Of a stretch of 64,000 bases of DNA, positions 51,860 to 64,000 are shown one piece after another; position 1 is the first letter of the stretch, and the number at the start of each line of letters is the position of its first letter. The translations under genes and the position numbers were made by a program. This stretch comes from Apis mellifera. Lineage: Eukaryota > Arthropoda > Insecta > Hymenoptera > Apidae. The stretch covers positions 791,001-855,000 of the forward strand of contig NC_037641.1 in assembly GCF_003254395.2 (NCBI RefSeq). Direction: 5' to 3'. The notes beneath the pieces are model-generated. The model was not told the origin of the DNA and did not search any database. It saw nothing but the letters and a program-made list of their open reading frames with translations.

Positions 51860-52530
51860 CAAATTTATAATGTTAGTTCGTGGAGCTATAATATGTAGTA
51901 ATAAAATTCATTTATTACAAAGTTTTAATTTAAACGATCAAGAGCAAAATTCATATGCTAATCAAAGATTATGTTATTATTGAATGAGTTCATGATATTC
52001 TAAAAGTTTTGTTAATTTGAGATTATAGTTCAAGAGTTCTAATTGTTCTAATAATTTTTCAAAGATTGAAAAGTTTAATGATTTTATAAGTTCGAAATTC
52101 GATAGTTTAAAAAGTTTTGAAGTATAAAGGATTCTAAGATTAAGAAAAAAATTCTGATTTCTTTGAATTATCAAAATGTTCGTACTCTTTAAAATCTCTT
52201 TGATCATTTTGATCGCTGTGGGACATAGAAAATTAATGACACTGTAAATCAATCCTCTGATTAAGTGAAATCTCCATTTTAAAGAAAATAGAATTAGAAT
52301 GAAGGCTATGCTATTCATAAACTTTTTGTTTCTGCAGGAAATCGATTCGCGAATGTTTGTAATAATTTTTTTCAACTAGAATGATGTCGATTGTTGATGA
52401 GATTGATATATGGAATTCATATTCACACTAAAGTAGAATTTTTAAATGTAGAATTCCATCCTATAAATTTTTCTCTCAAAAATATAATTATCTTCATGTA
52501 ATGTCACTCTATACTATTTATTCAATATTT
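51860..52530 (-). repeat. Dispersed repeat family, copy C
   Basis: On the minus strand it shows the family order: TTTTTGAGAGAAAAATTTAT, the core CAATCTCATCAACAATCGAC, iterons such as AATCTTAGAATCC, AACGATCAAGAG on the plus strand near 51934 and AAAATTCATATGCTAATC at 51946. Alignment with copy B is about 70-80% by eye over 600 bp. A 132-codon frame (51977-52375) crosses the core and the iterons; it is partly made of iterons and is not conserved in copies A and B. Confidence 0.7.
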
Positions 52531-53689
52531 TAATATGTAATATTTTTTTATTACGTAATGTATATTATGTAAAATGGATGAAAATAGCATTTAAGAAAAT
52601 AAGCTTTGAGTATTAATTTCATCATGAAAAATAAATGATGATCAAACAATAAATTTGAATATTAGGAAATAAGATTCGAATTTTGTATAAATATTTTGAA
52701 AAAAGAAACAATTTTTTAAATAGAATATTTTATTAAAAATTCTTCATTTTTCATTTAAATTTAATTATTTTTTAAAAAAATTGTTGTAATTATGTATGAT
52801 CTGATGATATATATATAATATTAAGTTATATATTTCATAAAATAGTATTATTTTTCTTTGGAAATATTGTATTTATATTTGAAAGTATATTGTAAATCAA
52901 ATATCATTTTTAAGCAGTTAAATAGATAAATTGAAATATAATTATAAAATTTCTATTTATATTTGATATAATTTTTTCAAAATTTAATTAAATTAATAAT
53001 TCAATAAAATATAGTTTTGATTATTATTATTAGAGATTCATTCTAATATAAAAAATTAATAGATTTTTATTAATAAGTATATACTTATTAAAATCCCGCA
53101 ATAATTTTATAAACATTATGCAAAAATATAAAAAAACCATTATTATTTTTACTTTATAATGTTTATGAAATGAATTGCATTGAATTTAATTTGATTCTAC
53201 AAATTTATATGAAATTTAATTTTATTATTTGAAAAAAGCGTTCATCTGCAATTATTTTGGATTTAATTATTATTATTGATTGTTCATTTTTTTTATTATT
53301 TATTTTTTATGTATTGATTCAACAAATTTTTTTTATATCTACAAATAGAATCAAAATTAAAAAATTTTTGGATCATTTTATGATTTTTAAGATCATTTTT
53401 TCCACCAAAATTATTTTATTTTTTAAAAGTATAATAAGAAAATTGTAATTTCAAAAAAAAATTACCTTAAAGAAAAAAAGATAATATTAATTAAAAAATT
53501 AAATTAATATAAAGATAATATAAAGATATTAACATATTCTAAAGATTTTAAATCGAGTTCGATATTTTGAATTTTATTTTTTTCATTAATTTTTTACTAC
53601 ATTTATTTTCTTCTTTATAACATATTTCATTATTTAAAAACAGAATTAATAATAATATTAATTTTTCTAATCGCAAACTCTTTTGACTT
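52531..53689. other. AT-rich DNA, no gene seen
   Basis: Low-complexity sequence. The plus-strand frame 53257-53448 is rich in Phe, Ile and Lys from T- and A-runs. Confidence 0.5.
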
Positions 53690-54345
53690 CATTTTTATCA
53701 CAGTCACTCTTATCCTGTTTATTTTTCCGATTTCTATGAATACTAAATTCATTTCTATGCAAATTCAATCTCATTTATCTATATCGATGATCTTTTAACG
53801 TCTAAATGATCGTGTATGATTTTCGTGTAATTCAACTACCCGTTTCAAAGAATGTTCAAAAGATTAGGAGAAAGGAGAAATTAGGTGATTCGCCCGAGTG
53901 AGCGCATTTACATGGCATGTATAAACCGTATTACTCTTACAGACATGCCACGATTGTACTTTTGCCTGTATGCATAGGAAGAAAGAGAAATGGAAAAGAG
54001 GGATAGGAGTTCCGTGCTTAGAATTGTGATTATATGGTTACTAACTCTTACGTCTTTATTCAGCAGAGGTTCTCTACTCATATGTACTATAATACACTCT
54101 GATAACGTATAATGGAATTGCGTTTCTGGTTGTGTGCGCATGTGCGACATTCGTTCGTTTGTTCATTCGTAAGCACTGCTTGCCCATTTTCGCTCGCTTC
54201 ATATTATGAACAACACGTTGGAAACAAGACAATGTTTGCATTGTTTTAACTGTATTCTGACCCTGTAGACAAAAGATTACCTACCGGGAAAAGATCTCTT
54301 TTCATTACGTAATGTTTTTCCTTTGTATTGGGTAGATAATTTAAA
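53690..54345. other. Longest higher-complexity island of the right half
   Basis: About 650 bp with distinctly higher G+C, containing a near-palindrome TACATGGCATGTA (53909-53921), TGCGCATGTGCG (54135-54146, like an NRF1/erect-wing site) and CTACCGGGAAAAGATC near its end. A minus-strand frame (53908-54150) has no domain. A promoter, a non-coding exon or an enhancer for a gene outside the window is more likely than a protein gene. Confidence 0.4.
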
Positions 54346-57300
54346 AGGATTTCTTGGAAATTGTGAATTAGATGAAATTTGAGCAATTCTTGAGTTATTT
54401 TATAATTTTTGGATTTATATTATTTAAATTCTTGAAATTATTAAAAATTTAAGTGATATTAAATTATTGTTATATAATAAGTCAATACTTTTTATAATTT
54501 TAATTTAGTAAAATTTAGTAAAATTTAGCATATACATAATAATAATAATAATTAAAATAACATAGATTTAAAAGTTAATCGATAATATTTTTGTATTCTT
54601 TTAAATTAAAAATTTTTTTAAATTTAGAAATATATATTGTATATATTTCTATATATATCATTTTGACGGCATCTGTACTAGATAAAACAATTTATGATTT
54701 CATTATATCATGAAATTTATTATCTCTTGAAACTTTCTTATATTGCATATTCATATTGCATATATCAAGTTATAAATCACATAAAAATTTCTCAAATCAT
54801 TATAAGAAAAGAAAACTGCAAGTATATGTATCGAGTAATTTTATCTCAAATTTTATCTAAATTTATATAAAATAATATATATTATATAATTTTTAGAATT
54901 AAATATTCATCTTTCATATTAATACTAATATTAATAATGATTTCTAATAACTTATTATTTTTTTTCATTATTGAAAAACATAAGATCTTTTAAATTTTTT
55001 TTTATGTTTTTCATATATTTACATTATGGAAAAAATTTTAAAAATGTTTATTGGAATATTTTCAAATATTTTTTATATATATTTATGATTATTAATATAG
55101 ATTATTATATAGTATGATTATGTAGTAGATTATGTTATTATGATTAGTATGTTCAAAAAAAAATTATAAATTTTATATGTATATATATAATTTTATATTT
55201 CTAAAAATGATGAAAGACTATATGTTATTATGATATCAAATTTTTTTATTAAATTAATTTTGTTAAACATTTATAATCAAATATAATTTTAGGAATATCA
55301 TTATGATTAAAATTCAATCAATCATCAATATGATTTTATTTATCATTTATAAATTATAATAATATTTTTGCATATATAATGTATTGCATGTATAAATTTT
55401 GTTTCATCATTCTAATATTTGTATAAAAAACATAATAATTAAATTCTATTTCTCTCTTAATATTCAAAATTAGTCTTTTAAGAAAATAATTTCAAGAAAA
55501 TCAAATATTTATATTTATTATGAAAGTGGAATTAAAATGAAAGTTATTTTAATAATTGCTTATAGAATTAAGATTTATGATAATACATAATTGAACAAAT
55601 ATTACATCATAAAAGTTTTATTTCATATGTGCTAATATTGTCATTGATGAATTTTCAAGCGAAATAAGAAGTCATCAAAATATTAAACTAGAGTTCTTAA
55701 TTTTTTTAATTTTTTTTAAAATAATTAAAATAATTAATAAAAAATATTTTTGTGCAAAATACAAAAACTTTTATAATTAGAAAAAAAAGTTTATGTACTT
55801 TAATAATTAAAGTGATTTTCTAAAACATATATCTATACATATACATTTTTAATTGCAAATATTAAAAATTATTTTAATTTTATAGTTTCAAACAATGAAT
55901 GAAAAAAGAAATGTAAAAAAATTTTAATATTATAAATTTGTATATGTAATGATTTGAAATTCTTTTTGTTTATATTCTCATTTGTATTTAAAAATTGTTC
56001 AAAAAATGTTTTAAATATCTATTTGTTTCAATAAAATATTTAAATTTGTATATTATATTTAGTTTTGAAGTTTTTATGTATGTCATATATTAATAATAGA
56101 TTATAGAAAATAGAGCTTTAAGCGAAATTATTTTTTTTTAATAGCTATTCAAAGGTAGATATATAATATATAGATATAGAAAGTAGATATGTAAGTTTCA
56201 TAAATAAATTACACATTTAGATTATATATGTATACAAGAATTTTAGTAAACTCTAAACAATCAAAAAAAAATTGTATTCTTTTTTTACAATTCTTAAAGA
56301 AACTTTAAACTGTTCATTTTCCAATAGATATTTTTTCTAGTTCCTAAATCACTATGTTTCTCTTTTCACAATTGTTATAAGATCTTGAAAAAAAAATTAT
56401 TATTGTTAAAATTTAAAAAAAAAGATGATGTATCAAATAATTTTTCTATGATTATTTTGTCAATTTTATTTTATTGGAGAATTTTCTCTTTGCAGAGAAG
56501 TAAAATGCCACCGATAATCATTGTAGCTTTCACACAGTTTATTTTATGTGATCGCATTATATTTTCTTTGCAGTTTCTTCTCTTTATTTCTTTTTCATTC
56601 AATACTTTTCTTCGATTTTTCATTAGTTTCTTTTATTTTTTCATTTTTTTTTTCCTCTTTTATCTTTCATTTTACTGTTAGTAAAATAGTGACATTTTTT
56701 TTGTATTTTCGAATTTATTCTTTTAATGTTATATTCTTTTTTCTCATTTTATAAATTTTTAAGTTTAAGTTTTTCTTTTTAATTTTTTTTTGCATATTTT
56801 TTTTTCGTTTTGTAATTTTGTATGTTTTAATATGCTTTCTATTGGATTCTTTATCTTATTTTTAAATCTTCTGTAAGAGCCTCATTTTATTTTTTCATTT
56901 TTATATCTATCATTGCTAGATTTTTTTGATATTGTTTATATATCAATTTTATATAATATGTGCTAAAGTTTAAATAATTAAACATAATATCCAAGATTAA
57001 TTATTAAATCAATTATTTTACTATCAATAATAAAGATTATGTTCAGATTTTAGTTAATTTTAACCAATTTAATTTAAATAATTTAATTTTTATTATTTCT
57101 CTTGAAGTAATTTAGTAATAAGTAATAATTTAATAAGTAATAGTAATAATTTAATTTTTATTATTTCTCTTGAATTAATTAAATTCATCATCAAAATAAA
57201 TGATATTGATAATTTTAGATATTAATAAAAATTAAAATATTTTGATAAAATATATATTAGAGCAATTATAATACATATTAATTAAATTCATATGTATTAT

Positions 57301-57687
57301 GAAAATTCATTTTAAATATTTCAATGAATTTTGCAATATCTTTTTTGCAAGAAATGTTAGGCAATTCGGATATTCAAAAAATTGAAACATTGCATATAAG
57401 TAAAATAAATTATACAATACAACTCTATTTTTTGTTTATACTAAAATTCAATTTAAAATGAAATAAATAAAAAAGTTCAGAATTTTTTTTGTGAAATATC
57501 TAAAAAACGGTGAAATTAAAAAAAAAATGAAAGAAAATGTAAGAAAAAAAATGAAAGAATTGTATGGTTTTATTATTGAATTGCATAAAAACATTTTTTA
57601 AAAAAGTCATGGTTTTTGAGTTATTTCATTTCTTAATTCTTTTATATTGTACATTCTTTTGGATTTTTAAAATAGTTTTGGATAAAA

Positions 57688-57732
<45 letters not shown>

Positions 57733-59510
57733 GAGAATAAGAAAATGTTTAAATATTCATTTTATTCATAAAAACTATTAAATTATTGTAATTAAATTTA
57801 ATATTAATATTCTATATATATATTAATTAATAATTGACTAAAAATAAATGTTAATTATATAAATATTGCAATAATGCAATAATGAAATAAATTTGTTAAA
57901 GAAAATTAAATTTAAAAAAATTTCGAAAAATTTATTAAAGAGTTTCATTAAAAAAAATTTTTTCTACCGATACAAAAATCAGATATATGACATAGATAAG
58001 AAAAGAGAATATTTTAGTAGTATAAAAAATTTTTTGAAGTTGAAAATGGAATCTTGAAAACCACAGATTTTTTAAAAAAATTTTTATACAATTTAATAGA
58101 TATAAAGATATAAAAAATATAAAATATAGATAAAATAAAATAATAATTTTTTAAATAAACTTTTAGTATTTTTCAAATATTTCATGAAAGAGAAATTTTT
58201 TTTTTTAGAATAATTTAAATATTAAAATATTTTGGCATATACAAAAAATAATTGTATTACTCTATTTATAATTTTTTTTAATTTCTGAATTGCTTAATTT
58301 TTCTTGTTAAATTTTTTTTTATCAGAATTATTTTTTATAGTTGTGTTATTATATTTTGTATATTTATATAATACATTTTATATTTTATACAATAAATAAA
58401 TTTTATTCAATTTTTCCATCATTTCTTTTATAAAAAATATAAGAATATAATTATAAGAATATAAAAAATATTTTATATTTTTTATAATGTATTTAATATT
58501 TTTTATATATATTTTATATTTTTTATAAAATATTTTAAACAAAATTTACAAATAATAGTTCAAAAAGAAAATATACTTTCGTATTATTTTTCTATTTGTT
58601 CAAAATGCAAGGTGTGATACTTTTTCTTATTTTCAAGAGTTCTTTCATATATTTTATTCATATTTGTTCCCAGATTCTATTCATATTTTATATTCTCTTT
58701 GTAGTCTTCATTCCTTTACAAAATTTTTGATATCTTGAGATTGTTCAATTCTTTCTTCTTTTTTACATATTTTACCGCCTTTTAAAGTTATTTTTCTATT
58801 TTATTTTATGATATTTATATTGAAATTTTCTTTTTTTTTGTTTAAGAATAAAATTTTTGTATACAATCTTATATTTTTCCAATGAAATTGCAATTTTCAA
58901 TTAGAATATGATATATGAATTGATGAATATGATGTCGAATTGTTTGACATTAAAAAGAAAACAAATTATTAACTATTTTAAATTAACAAATTAATTATTT
59001 GTTGGAATAATGTTTTTTATTTATAATATCTTGTTGAAAAAATATTGTCTTCATGTTTTATATTAATTATATAATAATAAAATATTAAAATTAAAATAAA
59101 TAAAATATATTATTGTAACATAAAATATTAAAATAAAAAATTCTATTTCATTATAATCTATGACTAATTTAAAATTATTACTATTTAATTCACTATTATT
59201 AAAAAAAATTCATTGTTTGAAATTTCACTATTACTTTTAAAAATTAATTTATAAATAAACTTTTTTTTCACCATTTTAATATGTATATACAAAGTACATA
59301 AACATATATTTTAAAAAAATTATAAATAGCGACATCTAATAATTTATCTATTAATCTATAATATTTATGAAATTATCGAATAGACTATTATTTTTATAAT
59401 AAATGTCAAACCATTGCGAGCTGATTATTATATATTATATATTATATATATCATGTTGAAGATATCTAAATAAGAATTTTCAATAAACTTGTCTTCAAGT
59501 TTCAGTGACA
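54346..59510. other. Long AT-rich stretch, no gene seen
   Basis: It contains an (AT)n tract at about 57690-57724 and T-rich frames such as 56385-56681 and 56548-56754 whose Phe/Leu/Ser-rich products come from polypyrimidine DNA. I find no exon or repeat family member. Confidence 0.5.
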
Positions 59511-59665
59511 ATTCATCATTGTATTTTAAATTCCGATATTTCGTAAAATACTCCGATCTAAGTCGTTGAATTTATGACAGATCTGCTGCGCAACATTTCT
59601 ACAAAAGTTCGCCTTCATTTAACAGGATGAAGATGATTTCGAGTCTCTCATAAATATCATTCTAT
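59511..59665. other. Short higher-complexity island
   Basis: About 150 bp (for example CTCCGATCTAAGTCGTTGAA and CAGATCTGCTGCGCAAC) between AT-rich flanks. No tRNA cloverleaf or open frame fits. The function is unknown. Confidence 0.35.
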
Positions 59666-61204
59666 TAAATTCTTCTACGAATTTTATGGTAATTTCCATT
59701 TAAATATCGTTGTTATATTTTATCGCAAAAAGTATCTATATTTATGTATTAATGTATTAAAGAAAAAATTATGAAATAATTATTATATATAAAACTTTTT
59801 TTTATATTTATATTATAATATTATATTATATTAATTCATTATTATATGCGGTATGAATATTGATAAATAAATTATCAGTTTATTTTTTATTTTTTTTTTT
59901 ACTGTTTTATCGTTCTAGTTTTATTATGATAAATCTTTATATTAACAACAATATTTATAGAATGATTTTTTATTATTTTATTTTTAATTTTAATTTTAAT
60001 TTCTTTAATTTTTAAAATATAAAAATACGTATATAATACATATAAATACATACATATAAAAATGTAGATAATAAATATAAATAAATATATAATAAAAAAT
60101 ATATAAATTAAAAAATATATAATAAAAAATATATAATAAATTATTAATTAAAAATATAGTTTTTAATAATATTATTAGAAAAATTTTCATTTGAAATTTC
60201 TTTATTTTGAATCAAAACCTGTTTCTAAGCCAATTGTAAATAAATTTGAAATTATATGTTGTTCTATGTACCAATATATATGTATATCAATTTTATATTA
60301 AAACAAAAATTAAAATAAAAATATTTACCGTAAGATTTTTTTTATTATATTAAATTATATTATATAATATTAAAATAAAATGTTTGTTGCAAACAACTTT
60401 TATAACTTTTACACTATTTTTCACATTATTTTTTAACAACTATATTAACTAATATTCACTTATTATAACTAACATAAGTTTCTTGTTCTTAAATAAATAT
60501 TAATAAGTGTAAAAAGTTAGTAACATTTAATAAACAAAACACTTTCATCGATATTATTTTAATTTCATTTTTAAAAAATTAGTTTTATTTATAAATATAT
60601 TTCAAATTATTAAAAATATTTTAGATTATGATGAAATTCAAAATATGAATAAATATACAAAAAAAATATTCATTAGAGAAAATATATATTCTTATTATTA
60701 TTATTTTTATTACTTTATTATTACTTTTTATACATGCAAAATATTAATATTTATAAATACATATTTAAAAATACTTTTCTAGAGATCAAAATTAAAAAAA
60801 TACAAAAATTGATATATGAAAAGTGTTAATTGAGATATTATGTTTATTAATATTAAGCAATTGAAATTTATAAACTAAACGAAAAATAGATAAGAATTCT
60901 ATTTCTGTTTTTGACATTTAAATTTAAATTTTTTATAATTTAATAAATATTTAATTAAATAATAATTTCAATAATTTTTTATGTAACTCATTTTTATGTT
61001 TCTCTAAAATCGAGCTTTCAAGGTATATTAAGACATTTATATTACTAACATATATATGAATATATATCTAATTATTTTCTACTTGATATAAATTTCAGAA
61101 AAATATGGATATTAGACATTTAAAATGATTTTGAAAAAAACTTTATTTTTTATTAAATATTTACTGTAAGATTTCTTTTTTTTCAAAAACGAATTTTTAA
61201 ACTC
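59666..61204. other. AT-rich DNA, no gene seen
   Basis: TA-rich low-complexity sequence; the frame 60005-60190 is isoleucine/tyrosine-rich from it. Confidence 0.5.
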
Positions 61205-61505
61205 TTCTCACTCAATATTGGAGATTCCAATTTGCATGAAGATAATTTCAATTCAACATTTTCTGTGACATATGCTGCTTGAATTTATATATTAATATAT
61301 ATATATATATATGCTTGATTGATAGTACATAAACAACGTAGTTTGATTGGACTACGCGTTCCGTAATTGTTCAATATATTTTTTACTAATAACTTAATAA
61401 AGCTATAATGAAAATTTTTATAAATGAAAATGTTGCTTGAAATTACTTCAGGAATTTCCAGTTAACAGATGTTTTCACATTTTTGAGATAGATTTGTATA
61501 TATAA
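61205..61505. mobile_element. Foldback MITE copy 4
   Basis: The left end has ATTGGAGATTCCAATTTGCA and AGATAATTTCAA; the right end has TGTTGCTTGAAATTACTTCA, GGAATTTCCAGTTAACAGAT and CACATTTTTGAGATAG. The centre (GATTGGACTACGCGTTCCGT) is related to copy 1 read in reverse (GATTGGCCAG, GCGCTTTGTG). An (AT)n tract interrupts the left half at about 61288-61312. It has no coding capacity. Confidence 0.65.
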
Positions 61506-64000
61506 TCTTGAATATTAATAATATTAAAATCAATATTATTATTTCATCTAATGATTAATAATTGTGTTATTTTTCTTATAAATATATAATTAATATAATA
61601 AAGAAAAAATACTTATTATATATTATTTGTTATACATTGGAGATTGAGTACCTATCACGCATATTTAATGAATGTAAATATCTCGTAAATTCATTGCAAA
61701 ATTCGCAGTATAATAGTATTAATTTTATCAATGATGCACGCATGTTAAACATTTATTTAACATTTCTACAAGCATTTCCTCGTTATCCTTTTGCTAGTAT
61801 TTGCAGTTTCCATTCAAAATTTCTGTTTATTTAGAATTATTTTTGTCGTTCACAGAATAGTAACTCAGTGTTAAATACAATTACGATAAGAAATAATTAG
61901 TTTATAGTTATATATTCTTATATTTATATAAGATGATGAGTTTCAACTAATATTACATAATAGAGGGATAAGTTTTATTCTCGCGCAATCTGACATGAGA
62001 AATTCACTTATTTTTGAAGGAATTTTCACTTGTCGTATTGTCAATATTTTAGTTCCTGTTTTATCCAAAAAGATTATCTTATTCTGTGCTTTTTGCATAT
62101 TTTTAGTTATTGTATTATAATAATTCTTATAAAATGAAAACAATGAAATTCTAAAAGCAAGATTTGCATTTTAAATATAATTAATATATAGGTATTTACA
62201 TAATGTATGAAAAAGAGGAGCTTTGGAAATTTCTTTAATTCTTTGATTCTTTTAAATAGATATAAAAAATTTTGGTATCAAGAATTAGAATATTTTTTAC
62301 CGTTCGTGTTTTCACTATAGTGCAGTATGACTGGTTCTAGTGCTAGCTGGACAAAATTAATTTTCATATGTATAAAAAATAATTGTTTTAATATAAAGTA
62401 TAACAATAATACTCTACAATAAAACTCTTACACATTAAAATTTTAAATTCTTTTTTTAAATGTTTATAGATTAAAAATACTTATATATAGATAGGCACTA
62501 ATCGATAATTGATCGATCATATTATATTTAATAGTTGAGAAATATTCTGTAAATTTATTAAAAAGCATTTAAATTTCAATTTTATAATGGATATTACGTC
62601 TCGAAATATATATATAATGGATATAATATCTATTTTAATTTAAATTTTCAATTATTTAATTATTCAATTTTTTTAATTTAAATTATTATTATTTAATTAT
62701 AATTTAATTATAATATAAATTATAATTTAAATAAGTTTTTTTGTAAACTAAACTTAAGGTTAAATTATTTTATATTAAAAATTTACATAATATAATAATT
62801 TGATAAATCAATGATTTATTATATATTTTATATAATTTATTCACGAAACAAGATTTGAATGTATGAAAAATAAAAACTTTTTATTTTTTTTATTGTCATA
62901 TTTGATTTATAAAATTTTCTAAAATTATATTAAAATTAATCTTAATATTTATGACCATTCATGATATACGAGCACATTCGCCATTTAGTGGACTGTAATT
63001 TTATTAATATATATATATATATATATATAATTTTATTAATCAATAGCCACTGATTTATGAATTAATCTTAATATTTTATATTAAGATTATTAAGATTATA
63101 TAATATTTCTAACTTTAATCGGCAATTTTTTTATTCCTTTTAATTTTTAAGCGTAAATCAATATGCATAAATTTTTCAAATTTAAAAAAAAAATTACGGA
63201 AATTGATATAACATTGATAAAAAATATAATTTTATTGCAAACTTTGTCGTCTGGTCATAATATTAATATAGAAAAATTGATACAATTTTATCACAGCACA
63301 AGAAATTTATATTTAAATTTATATCTATTATAACATGCTATGGATATAAATTTGCATAAATTATTTTATCATGCAAAAAATATTGTTTCATTTTTCAATT
63401 CTAATAATTAATTAAATGTCAAAAGAAGCTTAAGAAATAAGATACAAAGATTTTATAGATTCAGAGAAAAACATATTCGCAAAATGACAAGATTAAATTC
63501 AAATTTTGATCTACTAATAATATTATTAATAAATTCCGATTCGGTAATAAATAATTTTCCACAAAAATAAAAAAAAAATTTATTAGTTTTAACCATTATT
63601 CAAATCTGAATTTAATAAGCTAAGTTTATTAAATTTGGAAGAATCTAGAAATTAGAAAAAAATATAAATAAAGAAATTAACACTGATAAAAAAAAATAAT
63701 GAGAAATCATGAGATTCAAATAATGAGTAAAAGTAACATGTAATTGTAATTAAAAAATATATTTTTAATGTTGTAGTTTAATTTAACCGTAATTTTATTT
63801 TGTTCTTTTTATTTTTGTTTAAATATTCATTGATTTTTTTTCTATTTTATTTTAAATTATATCATATCTTTTATTATTATTATATCTATTATATATATTT
63901 ATTTTCTTTTTATATATTTGTATACTTTTTATGTATTGATAATTATATATTTTTTTTTATTCTATAATCAAATTAATTCTTTTTTATATATTTAGTCTTA
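61506..64000. other. AT-rich DNA to the window end, no gene recognised
   Basis: It contains overlapping short frames of ordinary composition (61562-61834 plus, 61943-62143 minus) without family features, and an (AT)n tract at about 63008-63028. A slightly more complex patch lies at 62290-62360. Confidence 0.45.

Noticed and set aside
51977..52375. 132-codon minus-strand frame as a real protein gene
   Set aside because: It spans the core and iteron part of repeat copy C; copies A and B have stops and shifts in the equivalent sequence, so the frame is probably fortuitous.
56385..56754. Two overlapping hydrophobic frames that look like membrane proteins
   Set aside because: Phe/Leu/Ser-rich composition results from long polypyrimidine runs; no motifs and no start context.
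1..64000. CRISPR array, rRNA genes or viral insertion
   Set aside because: No regularly spaced repeats with unique spacers, no conserved rRNA segments and no viral polymerase or capsid-like frames were seen; the regular repeats are microsatellites and a 7-bp satellite.

Overview
The window is about 85% A+T by eye, with many (AT)n microsatellites, long introns and very few open frames above 100 codons. That composition, a bee-type odorant receptor, a beaten-path-type immunoglobulin gene and a mariner transposon with honeybee-type ends together point to a hymenopteran nuclear genome, most likely a bee of the genus Apis. The species cannot be fixed from this sequence. There are no bacterial operons, rRNA genes or CRISPR arrays.

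Layout. (1) 598-6848, minus strand: one odorant receptor gene that I could assemble completely from nine exons with matching splice phases (about 388 residues), including a 3.1 kb intron. (2) 6.9-11.4 kb: AT-rich spacer with two diverged direct repeats and a foldback element. (3) about 11.5-31.7 kb, minus strand: one beaten-path-like (Beat) gene with two Ig domains. Its four downstream coding exons are clear, and all splice phases agree. A signal-peptide exon near 31.6 kb with a TATA/initiator pair is a good but unproven 5' end. The last coding exon carries a hydrophobic tail of the kind that directs GPI anchoring, and a 3'UTR exon follows at 11.8 kb. (4) about 31.7-64 kb: no gene I can support. 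It holds a 1286-bp mariner at 45470-46755 with perfect 30-bp ends but two in-frame TGA codons, an older mariner fossil at about 48.25-48.63 kb, a dispersed family of about 0.6 kb repeats (three copies plus a fragment), a duplicated block with a 7-bp satellite at 36.5-38.0 kb, and several islands of higher complexity that could be conserved non-coding DNA or exons of unrecognised genes.

The most unusual material is in the repeats: a foldback MITE family with copies at 6.0-6.5, 9.6-10.0, 16.3-16.5 and 61.2-61.5 kb; a palindromic element between TTAA sites at 17.6-17.8 kb inside a Beat intron; a GT/AC-rich foldback at 30.5-30.8 kb; and the 40.6/42.4/51.9 kb family built around a shared core and degenerate iterons. 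The two genes do not act in one pathway: the receptor would work in antennal sensory neurons with the co-receptor Orco, and the Beat protein at the neuronal surface in axon guidance or synaptic matching. I see no toxin gene or viral insertion.
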